Below, piece by piece: positions 1 through 5,205 of a stretch of DNA of 5,205 nt; position 1 is the first letter of the stretch, and each line of letters opens with the position of its first letter. Under the pieces are notes generated by a model. That model searched no databases and was not told where the DNA came from. It worked only from the letters and a program-made list of their open reading frames with translations. The DNA comes from CAYMAZ01 sp964428185. Lineage in GTDB: Bacteria; Bacteroidota; Bacteroidia; Bacteroidales; DTU049. Location of the stretch: NCBI GenBank assembly GCA_964428185.1, contig CAYRXH010000131.1:1-5205 (forward strand). The letters run 5' to 3'. The translations under genes and the position numbers were made by a program.

Positions 1-76
1 CCTGCTGAAAAAGATTGAAGAGCTTACCCTCTATGTGATTGATTTGCAGAAACAGATAAAAGAATTATCAAAGTAG
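1..76 (+). CDS. C-terminal fragment of a Bacteroidota 'NVGIGT / tail-fibre-like' surface protein (5' end outside window)
   Basis: The first complete codon is at position 2 and the frame runs 24 codons to TAG at 74-76. The fragment is a short amphipathic helix of coiled-coil type containing KKIEELTLYVIDLQKQI. It aligns with the last residues of the protein at 2750-3388, which has QKIEELTLYIISLENRI; 13 of 19 positions are identical counting the two preceding Leu. In that family this helix is the extreme C-terminus, after a conserved LPGIPSE segment, so only the tail is in this window. The DNA of the two tails has diverged clearly, so this is an older paralogue rather than a fresh duplication. 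The next gene starts 20 nt downstream with no terminator-like hairpin between them, so co-transcription is likely. Family membership is secure only by comparison with the internal paralogue. Confidence 0.75.
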   Translation, partial: LLKKIEELTLYVIDLQKQIKELSK

Positions 77-96
77 TTTCTTTAAAACCCCTTTTT

Positions 97-834
97 ATGA
101 AAACACTTCTTTCAATTTTGATAGTCAGTATATGTGTTCTTAAATGTGTGTATGCACAGGAAAAACCAAATAATTTAGCATTAAAGAATTTACGTATTTC
201 TTTTGATTTTGGGTTACAGTGCAAACATTATTTTACAATGAATTCATGCAATAAGAATTCGAATATAAACAAAATACCAACCCCACCTTCATCAGGAATA
301 CCATCACCCCTTGATTACGTAAACAGAACTTGCAAAAACTCAGCAAATATTCATTTTGAATTTCTGGCACATTATTTATTCAATGATAAACTTGTTCTGT
401 CAGGTGGGCTCGGATATTATAATAGAGCTGATGCTTATTTATATGATAAAGATTCTGTAAAAAAATATACTTTATTGATTCAATATCCACCTTACACATC
501 TGCAAACAGTTATTATGAACATTATTCCTTTTCAAATAGTATTATTTTTCCTTTAACCCTGGGATATATTGTAAATAGATTTCTATTTAATGTAGGACTG
601 AAGACGACTGTATATTCATTTCCTTATCATATTTATTGGTATCTGGATGATCATTCCGAAGAATTTTTTGAAAAAAATCATAATGCTAAACTTGAAATTT
701 TACCTTCAATTAAGATTCAATATGTTTTGAACTATAAAAATATACCCGTTATCTTTTATGTTGGTGCTGACAGATTTGAAATTCAAAGTGGATTTTCTGT
801 TTCATTTATAAATTCAAAAAAGGGAATAAAATGA
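97..834 (+). CDS. Exported protein, probable small outer-membrane beta-barrel
   Basis: This is a 245-aa protein I do not recognise by name. Residues 1-20 form a signal peptide (MKTLLSILIVSICVLKCVYA) with a VYA cleavage site before Gln21, typical of Bacteroidota exports. The mature part is rich in alternating polar/hydrophobic, aromatic strands, for example about 31-40 (LRISFDFGLQ), 83-95, 97-110 (LVLSGGLGYYNRA), 148-159 (SIIFPLTLGYIV), 162-175 (FLFNVGLKTTVYSF), 197-211 and 216-238. They are separated by polar loops. The Gly-Tyr pairs and strand rhythm fit an outer-membrane barrel of roughly eight strands. A Pro/Ser/Asn-rich stretch at 51-75 is probably an extracellular loop. The start follows the preceding stop by 20 nt, and the stop overlaps the T9SS cargo gene start as ATGA, suggesting coupled translation. 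The barrel may be an anchor or partner for that cargo, but this is inferred from position only. It lacks an obvious PorP/SprF signature. Confidence 0.8.
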   Translation: MKTLLSILIVSICVLKCVYAQEKPNNLALKNLRISFDFGLQCKHYFTMNSCNKNSNINKIPTPPSSGIPSPLDYVNRTCKNSANIHFEFLAHYLFNDKLVLSGGLGYYNRADAYLYDKDSVKKYTLLIQYPPYTSANSYYEHYSFSNSIIFPLTLGYIVNRFLFNVGLKTTVYSFPYHIYWYLDDHSEEFFEKNHNAKLEILPSIKIQYVLNYKNIPVIFYVGADRFEIQSGFSVSFINSKKGIK

Positions 835-2594
835 TGAAAATAATAAGAATAGCTTTTATTGGATTATTTTTATTTTATTTTAAGTTTACATACGGTCAAT
901 ATTGGTTAAATTGGCAAATCAATTTAATACATAACGCTGGCTTTGAGGATGGTGATGGTTCGCCACAGTGTTTTGGAGATGATTTTGATAAAATTCACGT
1001 ATGGGAAAGCCGATACAATTTTTGTGACTGTGGAAAAGATTCTGACCCTATTACAGGAAACTATTGTTACAAAAAACATTATCACTCACCTGATTGGTTT
1101 GAATATCCTCAATTAACAGGGCATGGTAGTTCACCTTTTCAAGGCACCCACTATATTGGGATGGGTGAATTTGAACTAGTTCAGCAACAATTTTTTAACA
1201 ATAATAAACTTGAAGAAGGCATGCCATATATATTTAGCATGTATATTTATAATCACAGCCATTCTCTATACGGTGCACCAACATTTCCATCATCATCAGA
1301 AATAAAAGTATACCTTGCAAAAAATAAAATTCAATACAAACAAGAAAATTGCAATGTAACAGATAATGATTGCAGTGGATTTTATTCCAATTTTTGCACT
1401 TGCGACTATATTAGCCATAATACAGGCTGGACACAAGATATCATTGAGATTGCCAGTTTTGATCTGGCCTATTACAATCAAGATGATTGGATATTTTTAC
1501 AGGAAACCATTACACAGGCACCAGATGATGAATATGATTGGCTTGCAATAGAAGTTAGAACCAAAAATGGAATAGAAGAATGTGGAAATTCATATATTGG
1601 AATTGACTGGGTGATGCTGCTACCAGGCTGCATAAATGGATGCAGCGGCACTGCAGGACCATATGATATTACAATCAATGAAATTCACACACAAGATAAT
1701 CCATTTACAATTTTTGGATTAAAAAATATTTCTTCTCTGAAAATTGACATCTGGGCAATTCCTGGAGGCGACCCTGTTTTAGATGTTGAAATTCAAGACC
1801 CACAGAACATAATCTCATGGAACGGAAAACATCAAATTTTTGGAACTGAGTTGTCTGCCGGTACATATGGTTATAGAGTTGCAACTAGTAATGATTGTGG
1901 AACAAAGTATTTTGAAAAGTATTTTGTTAAGACTAATTCCTCCTATCAACCTACCATTGGAACACCTGAGTACTTTAACTACGAAAGTGTTTCAAAACCA
2001 CCACTGCCTGAATGCTGCCAGGAATATATTGTTTTGCAGAATCAATATTTGGTGCAGGACAAAACTATAGAAGCACCTGACCCGCTGTTGTATAAAGCAA
2101 ATATTGGTATTTCAGCAGGCCCTGCGGTTAACATTGAAGAAAACAATACGGTTATTTTCGAAGCAGGTCAGGCAATAGATCTTCTGCCAGGTTTCACAGT
2201 TGAACAAGGGGCAAATTTTACTGCCACAATTACTCCTTGTGAGGGTCTATCAAACAAAAGCATGATGTCAGAAAATAATTTTTTTTATAATGAGAAAGAA
2301 CCAGAATTCCGGAATCGAACAGAATCAGATTCTCATAAAGAAGAAAACCTTCTAATCCACCCCAACCCCTTTTCCGATTCCTTTACAATATCATTTTCAC
2401 AGCCAGATGAAACAGATGCAAAAATTTATCTTACAGATGCCTATGGCAGGCAGGTTTTGGACATATTCAGTGGCTCAATGGATAAAGGACAACATTCCAT
2501 AGATGTTTCAACCGATGGCATTGCGAAAGGCTTGTACTTCTGCATTATGGAAACACAATCTCTTCGCAGGGTCATTAAACTTGTAAAACATTAA
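831..2594 (+). CDS. T9SS type A sorting domain-containing multidomain surface protein
   Basis: This 587-aa protein is built to cross the inner membrane by Sec and the outer membrane by the type IX secretion system. Residues 1-22 are a signal peptide ending TYG before Gln23. Residues 31-267 resemble the jelly-roll domain common at the N-terminus of Bacteroidota surface proteins: it opens NLIHNAGFED, has SPDWF, GHGS and FQGTHYIGMG in the middle, and closes YIGIDWVMLLPGC. This part is rich in Cys (47, 65, 67, 79, 174, 181, 189, 191, 251, 267). Residues 280-367 look like a FlgD/CHU_C Ig fold (WNGK at 330-333, LSAGTYGYRV at 341-350). Residues 394-470 match the 3-coathanger stack pattern (VIFEAGQAIDLLPGF, then GANFTATITPC). 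An acidic linker is followed by the sorting domain at 506-587 (HPNPFSDSFTISF, DAYGRQV, GIAKGLYF, and basic VIKLVKH at the end). No catalytic motif is seen, so adhesion or carbohydrate binding is the best guess. ATG at 831 or 834 could serve as start. Confidence 0.9.
   Translation: MMKIIRIAFIGLFLFYFKFTYGQYWLNWQINLIHNAGFEDGDGSPQCFGDDFDKIHVWESRYNFCDCGKDSDPITGNYCYKKHYHSPDWFEYPQLTGHGSSPFQGTHYIGMGEFELVQQQFFNNNKLEEGMPYIFSMYIYNHSHSLYGAPTFPSSSEIKVYLAKNKIQYKQENCNVTDNDCSGFYSNFCTCDYISHNTGWTQDIIEIASFDLAYYNQDDWIFLQETITQAPDDEYDWLAIEVRTKNGIEECGNSYIGIDWVMLLPGCINGCSGTAGPYDITINEIHTQDNPFTIFGLKNISSLKIDIWAIPGGDPVLDVEIQDPQNIISWNGKHQIFGTELSAGTYGYRVATSNDCGTKYFEKYFVKTNSSYQPTIGTPEYFNYESVSKPPLPECCQEYIVLQNQYLVQDKTIEAPDPLLYKANIGISAGPAVNIEENNTVIFEAGQAIDLLPGFTVEQGANFTATITPCEGLSNKSMMSENNFFYNEKEPEFRNRTESDSHKEENLLIHPNPFSDSFTISFSQPDETDAKIYLTDAYGRQVLDIFSGSMDKGQHSIDVSTDGIAKGLYFCIMETQSLRRVIKLVKH
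2010..2240 (+). other. Domain: 3-coathanger stack-like beta repeat
   Basis: This covers residues 394-470 of the protein at 831-2594. The pattern is a string of short strands, each a variation on 'Ixaxx-V-Ieenn-tViFeAGqaIdLlPGFtVeqGAnFtAtItPC'. Bacteroidota T9SS cargos often carry this module directly before the sorting domain, where it acts as a rigid spacer. The GFTVEQGANFTATITPC ending is the strongest evidence. The boundary on the N-terminal side, around Cys395-Cys396, is approximate. Confidence 0.7.
2346..2591 (+). other. Domain: T9SS type A C-terminal sorting signal (Por_Secre_tail type)
   Basis: This covers residues 506-587 of the protein at 831-2594. The family hallmarks appear in order: a start of the form hydrophobic-HPNPF followed by SFTISF; a central beta-strand pair with KIYLTDAYGRQV; Gly-rich GIAKGLYF; and a basic end, RRVIKLVKH. 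In characterised members this domain is recognised by the T9SS translocon, removed by the PorU sortase, and the cargo is attached to A-LPS or released. It implies that the host genome encodes a T9SS, none of whose components lie in this window. Confidence 0.9.
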
Positions 2595-2676
2595 TCCACT
2601 TCAACAACTCCTTCCACACATGGAGTTTTGTGAGATGAGGGGGGGTATATCAAAGTTTTCTTTCATCACATTTTTC

Positions 2677-2707
2677 TTGTTTTACAACGAAAATTGTTAT
2701 ATATTTG
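2677..2707 (+). promoter_or_regulatory. Putative Bacteroidota-type promoter (-33 TTG / -7 TATATTTG)
   Basis: TTG lies at 2677-2679 and TATATTTG at 2700-2707, with a 20-bp spacer. This fits the primary sigma factor consensus known from Bacteroides and Flavobacterium (TTG, 19-21 bp, TAnnTTTG). It sits in the only real intergenic gap of the window. It would start transcription roughly 5-8 nt downstream of 2707, giving a leader of about 35 nt before the ATG at 2750 and driving the right-hand cluster. The motif is short and the region AT-rich, so a chance match is possible. Confidence 0.5.
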
Positions 2708-2749
2708 TTGGCGATTTCAAATTGTTCTAAAATATAATCTGATAAAACA

Positions 2750-3388
2750 ATGATTTATATGAGCCAGTCATTAAATCTGATTCACCAGTGCAACCACGGC
2801 ATCGAATATCTCCCCGAAAACACAACACAAAACAATGCTGGAGGATTGAACTTTTGGAGACCATTTGGCAGCAGCGGAGGATATCAGAACTTCATTTTTC
2901 ACCTTGCCGACAACGGAAATGTGGGGATTGGGACGGGAAGGCCGCATGCAGCATTACACATCAATCATACAGGAGGATCATGGTCGTATGGAGTTATTCT
3001 TGATGTGAATGATACGGATCAAAATAATCCTTCGAAAGCATTTACCCTCAGAAATTCAGAAAATGATGCTGAACTTTTTATGATATGGGGAAATGGTGTT
3101 GTGAATGCACAAACCATCTGGGCAGAAGCTGTCAGAGTAAGGACATCACCCGTGGTTGGCAATTATCATTGGGCTGATTTTGTGTTTGATCCCAATTATG
3201 AGCTGATTTCAATTGAAATGCTGGAAGAATATATTCTTGAAAACAAAAAACTACCCGGAATACCCTCTGAGGCTGAAGTTATTGAACAAGGGATTGATGT
3301 GTTCGAAATGAATGTATTATTATTGCAAAAAATTGAGGAATTGACATTATATATCATTTCTCTTGAAAACAGAATTCAGTATCTGTAA
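2750..3388 (+). CDS. 'NVGIGT' tail-fibre-like protein lacking a signal peptide; possibly 5'-truncated
   Basis: This is a 212-aa member of a large, poorly characterised Bacteroidota family often annotated as tail-fibre-like or hypothetical surface protein. Visible parts are a beta-rich N-terminal half, the repeat-type motif NGNVGIGT around residues 55-62 followed by ALHI, a conserved block at 140-162 (HWADFVFDPNYELISIEMLE), LPGIPSE at 168-174, and a coiled-coil helix at 187-212. Its tail matches the fragment at 1-76. Family members usually begin with a signal peptide. This one starts MIYMSQSLNLIHQ with no hydrophobic segment, and an in-frame stop (TAA at 2735-2737) excludes a longer form. It is therefore either a truncated paralogue or a protein exported another way. 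Met4 (2759) is an alternative start. The promoter-like site just upstream and the clean 212-codon frame argue against a dead pseudogene. The lipoprotein gene follows after 21 nt. Confidence 0.75.
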   Translation: MIYMSQSLNLIHQCNHGIEYLPENTTQNNAGGLNFWRPFGSSGGYQNFIFHLADNGNVGIGTGRPHAALHINHTGGSWSYGVILDVNDTDQNNPSKAFTLRNSENDAELFMIWGNGVVNAQTIWAEAVRVRTSPVVGNYHWADFVFDPNYELISIEMLEEYILENKKLPGIPSEAEVIEQGIDVFEMNVLLLQKIEELTLYIISLENRIQYL

Positions 3389-3409
3389 AACAAATAATGT
3401 ATTGGAACA

Positions 3410-3943
3410 ATGAAACAATTAATGATTACATCTTTTATTGCAGGTATTGTTTTGCTTTTTGCCTGCAGCAAAGAAAAACAAATTGAAAAAATGCTTTATG
3501 GAGAATGGGAAGTAACGCGTTTTTTGCACGGTGACGATGACCTGACTCAATTCTATAAAGACAGCTGTGGGTGCAGGTTGGTGTTTGTTGAATATACGTT
3601 TTACAGTTCAAAGTCAAAAGCTTGCATTTTAAAATGCAGATTCAATAACTGGAATTATTATTATACTGATTCATTAGCTGTGAGTCCGTGGATAGGGGAA
3701 AATTTTCAACGTACAGAGTTTCAAATATCTGAAAACAGACAAAATATAAGTTGGAGATTTGGCAAAAACCAGCCAACACAAATTTATCGCTGGGGGATGT
3801 ATCCTCTTACAATAAGTTCCGCTCCTTTTGATTTTAGCTTAAATACATTTCTTGTCATCGATGAAATATCAAACACTGAATTCACTATGCAATTTACCGA
3901 CTCTACAAACATTCCATATTTCATAACTATAAAAAAATTGTAA
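3410..3943 (+). CDS. Lipoprotein, lipocalin-like, first of a tandem paralogous pair
   Basis: This is a 177-aa predicted lipoprotein. The signal peptide ends in the lipobox LFAC with the lipidated Cys at 19, followed by SKEK. The mature part begins like lipocalin-like proteins of this phylum, with the G-x-W-x-V motif GEWEV at 31-35, and is otherwise beta-strand rich. It shares blocks in the same order with its downstream neighbour: DLTQFY (44-49), a CxC pair (Cys53, Cys55), a Cys (76) shortly before NWNYY (80-84), RWGMYPLTI (127-135) and a C-terminal I-K-K-L end. Synonymous codon differences within those blocks show that they are held by selection. Signal peptide and Cys place it in the cell envelope; whether it faces the periplasm or the surface cannot be told. 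Ligand and role are unknown. It lies 21 nt after the previous gene and 5 nt before the next, in an apparent operon. Confidence 0.85.
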   Translation: MKQLMITSFIAGIVLLFACSKEKQIEKMLYGEWEVTRFLHGDDDLTQFYKDSCGCRLVFVEYTFYSSKSKACILKCRFNNWNYYYTDSLAVSPWIGENFQRTEFQISENRQNISWRFGKNQPTQIYRWGMYPLTISSAPFDFSLNTFLVIDEISNTEFTMQFTDSTNIPYFITIKKL

Positions 3944-3948
3944 CCCCA

Positions 3949-4476
3949 ATGAAAGCGAAACAATATAATATTTTAATGCTAATATTTGTATTTACAGTAA
4001 TATCTTGCAGCAAATATGAAGATGGTCCGCTTATCAGCCTTAGATCTAAAAAGGACAGACTGTTTGGCAAATGGGATGTGGTTGAATTTATGAAAGACAA
4101 TGAAGATCTCACTCAGTTTTATGTTGATACCTGCGAATGCACTTTTGAAATCGGATACGATGAAGTTCATACTCAGGGTGTGAAAGAAAACTATTTAAAA
4201 ATTCATTGCCCATTAAATTCATGGAATTATTACAGTGATTCAGCTAGTTTTCATTCATTTTTCATGGGCTGGTGGTATTTTTCAGGCGATGACAGATTTT
4301 TAATTTTGAACCTAGGACATAATAATAGTTCGTTTTATAGATGGGGCATGTATCCTTTAACAATTTGTGCTAAATGTATTGCTTCATTTGAAATTCTACG
4401 ATTGACAAACAAAGAACTTTGGCTTCGCTATGATGATATTCAGAATCTTTACACAATCAAATTTAAGAAGCTATGA
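3949..4476 (+). CDS. Lipoprotein, lipocalin-like, second of a tandem paralogous pair
   Basis: This is a 175-aa predicted lipoprotein. The signal peptide ends VISC with the lipidated Cys at 20, followed by SKYEDG. GKWDV (40-44) is the lipocalin-like G-x-W-x-V start. It is a diverged copy of the gene before it, with DLTQFY (53-58), CEC (62-64), Cys87 before NSWNYY (90-95), RWGMYPLTI (131-139) and TIKFKKL at the end. It has an extra Cys pair (140, 143) right after the RWGMYPLTI block that the first copy lacks, and an aromatic segment (FFMGWWYF, 104-111). The start is 5 nt after the previous stop and the stop overlaps the next start as ATGA, so it is likely co-translated with both neighbours. The function is unknown; cell-envelope location is inferred from the lipobox. 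Confidence 0.85.
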   Translation: MKAKQYNILMLIFVFTVISCSKYEDGPLISLRSKKDRLFGKWDVVEFMKDNEDLTQFYVDTCECTFEIGYDEVHTQGVKENYLKIHCPLNSWNYYSDSASFHSFFMGWWYFSGDDRFLILNLGHNNSSFYRWGMYPLTICAKCIASFEILRLTNKELWLRYDDIQNLYTIKFKKL

Positions 4477-5205
4477 ATTTTACAAATAAGTTATTGTTTG
4501 TAGTGGTAGTGGTATTGCTTTGTTTTCAACAACAAGCTCAACCACAAATATGGTCAGATAATCTAATGAAATATTGGTATTATAGAGATCGTCTTGAATA
4601 TTTTGTGATGCCGGGGACCAATGCAGGTCAAAGCTTAGTGGTAGATATTCGTAATCAACCATGGAATGATAAACAAGATATAATTCGTTTCGGACAACAA
4701 TATACCCGCATGGGGTTTTATCTCGGGATGCTGGCAACAGAATACAAGCTTTTGCAAGATAATGGGCAATATCATGAACTTTCTGCTATTCTGTATGAAA
4801 TTGAACTGGCGCTCAATGCTCTGATTCGAACCGACATGCACGAATCAGGTCCCCCATGGTCGTATCTCGGAATTACTGAGGATTACTGGGATGGGTTTTT
4901 TGTGAGAGAAGATGTGCCTCCGCTTTTCAATGCCCAATATGACGCTGAAAACTATTTAATTCATTTTAACGAAGGTCTTTCTGATCATAACATTGAAAAT
5001 CTCCTTCTTTATGGATATTATGGCAAACCAGCAAAGATTTCCGGCAACAATGTTGAATCAATAAATGGGATGTATAATGAAGAAAATAGTGGCTGTTTTA
5101 AAGCTCAATTTGAAATAAATACTGAAGATTGGGTAAACAGCTACAAACATCAAAATTTCAACAGCCACGATGAAGTTATAGGCGTGTTAATCGGGCTTGC
5201 ATTGG
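4473..5205 (+). CDS. Large exported protein of unknown function, N-terminal 244 residues (3' end outside window)
   Basis: The frame is open from ATG at 4473 to the window edge with no stop. Residues 1-22 form a signal peptide with a Leu/Val-rich core (LLFVVVVVLLC) and a QQA site before Gln23. The Cys at 17 is not in a proper lipobox. The mature part looks largely helical: FGQQYTRMGFYLGMLATEYK (about 73-92), KLLQDNGQ, then YEIELALNALIRTD (108-121), then DGFFVREDVPP (140-150), and HDEVIGVLIGLAL (232-244) at the edge. I recall similar unnamed proteins in Bacteroidota that pair 'LGxLATEYKLLxDNxQ' with 'GFFxRDDVP', which suggests an alpha/alpha-toroid-like helical repeat, but that is memory and inference. 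Many such proteins are long and end with a T9SS domain, which cannot be seen here. The start overlaps the lipoprotein stop by 4 nt (ATGA), making it the distal member of the right-hand operon. Confidence 0.85.
   Translation, partial: MNFTNKLLFVVVVVLLCFQQQAQPQIWSDNLMKYWYYRDRLEYFVMPGTNAGQSLVVDIRNQPWNDKQDIIRFGQQYTRMGFYLGMLATEYKLLQDNGQYHELSAILYEIELALNALIRTDMHESGPPWSYLGITEDYWDGFFVREDVPPLFNAQYDAENYLIHFNEGLSDHNIENLLLYGYYGKPAKISGNNVESINGMYNEENSGCFKAQFEINTEDWVNSYKHQNFNSHDEVIGVLIGLAL

Noticed and set aside
97..159. Lipoprotein call for the barrel protein based on Cys16 or Cys13
   Set aside because: The preceding residues (VLK before C) do not form a lipobox, and VYA before Gln21 is a good signal peptidase I site.
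97..834. Assignment of the barrel protein as PorP/SprF
   Set aside because: The usual N-terminal DPxF...NPAxxG signature of that family is absent and the length is short, so only a generic barrel call is supported.
2606..2627. Possible terminator hairpin after the T9SS gene (AACTCC / GGAGTT, 10-nt loop)
   Set aside because: The stem is only 6 bp and is followed by TTG rather than a U-tract, so it is too weak to call.
2750..3388. Interpreting the tail-fibre-like protein as evidence of a prophage
   Set aside because: No other phage gene is present, and this family is common in Bacteroidota surface-protein loci. It also lacks a visible intramolecular-chaperone peptidase domain.
4473..4541. Lipoprotein call for the last gene based on Cys17
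   Set aside because: The residue before Cys is Leu (VVLLC), which does not fit a lipobox, and a better signal peptidase I site (QQA before Gln23) follows.
4480..4737. Minus-strand open frame of 85 codons, and the similar 60-68-codon minus frames elsewhere
   Set aside because: They lie entirely within or over well-supported + strand genes, have no recognisable domains, and look like antisense shadows in AT-rich DNA.

Overview
The window is AT-rich and looks like a Bacteroidota chromosome. The evidence is a type IX secretion (T9SS) type A C-terminal sorting domain, signal peptides cleaved just before Gln, lipoproteins starting Cys-Ser-Lys, no Shine-Dalgarno sequences at the starts, and one match to the Bacteroidota promoter pattern (TTG, 20 bp, TAnnTTTG). 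No RNA gene, IS element, CRISPR array or phage structural module is visible. All supported genes are on the + strand, and most appear to encode exported proteins.

Left cluster (1-2594): the last 24 codons of a protein with a coiled-coil tail, then a 245-aa exported protein that is probably an outer-membrane beta-barrel (97-834). Overlapping it by four bases is a 587-aa multidomain T9SS cargo protein (831-2594). That protein reads as signal peptide, jelly-roll-like adhesion domain, a FlgD/CHU_C-like Ig fold, a 3-coathanger-like beta repeat, an acidic linker and a type A sorting domain. The tight spacing suggests one operon.

Intergenic gap (2595-2749, 155 nt): a G7 tract, a plausible Bacteroidota promoter at 2677-2707 and no convincing terminator.

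Right cluster (2750-5205, continuing out of the window): a 212-aa 'NVGIGT' protein whose tail is homologous to the fragment at position 1 but which has no signal peptide. It is followed by two tandem paralogous lipoproteins (3410-3943, 3949-4476) and the start of a large exported helical protein (4473 to the edge). Gaps are 21 nt, 5 nt and a 4-nt overlap, so this also looks like a single transcription unit.

Both clusters therefore have the layout 'coiled-coil tail protein, then cell-envelope or secreted proteins'. Taken together the window looks like an accessory surface-protein locus. No enzyme, defence or regulatory function can be assigned. The most distinctive content is the tandem lipoprotein family with its invariant RWGMYPLTI block, and the embedded type-B-like fold inside a type A T9SS protein beside a beta-barrel gene.
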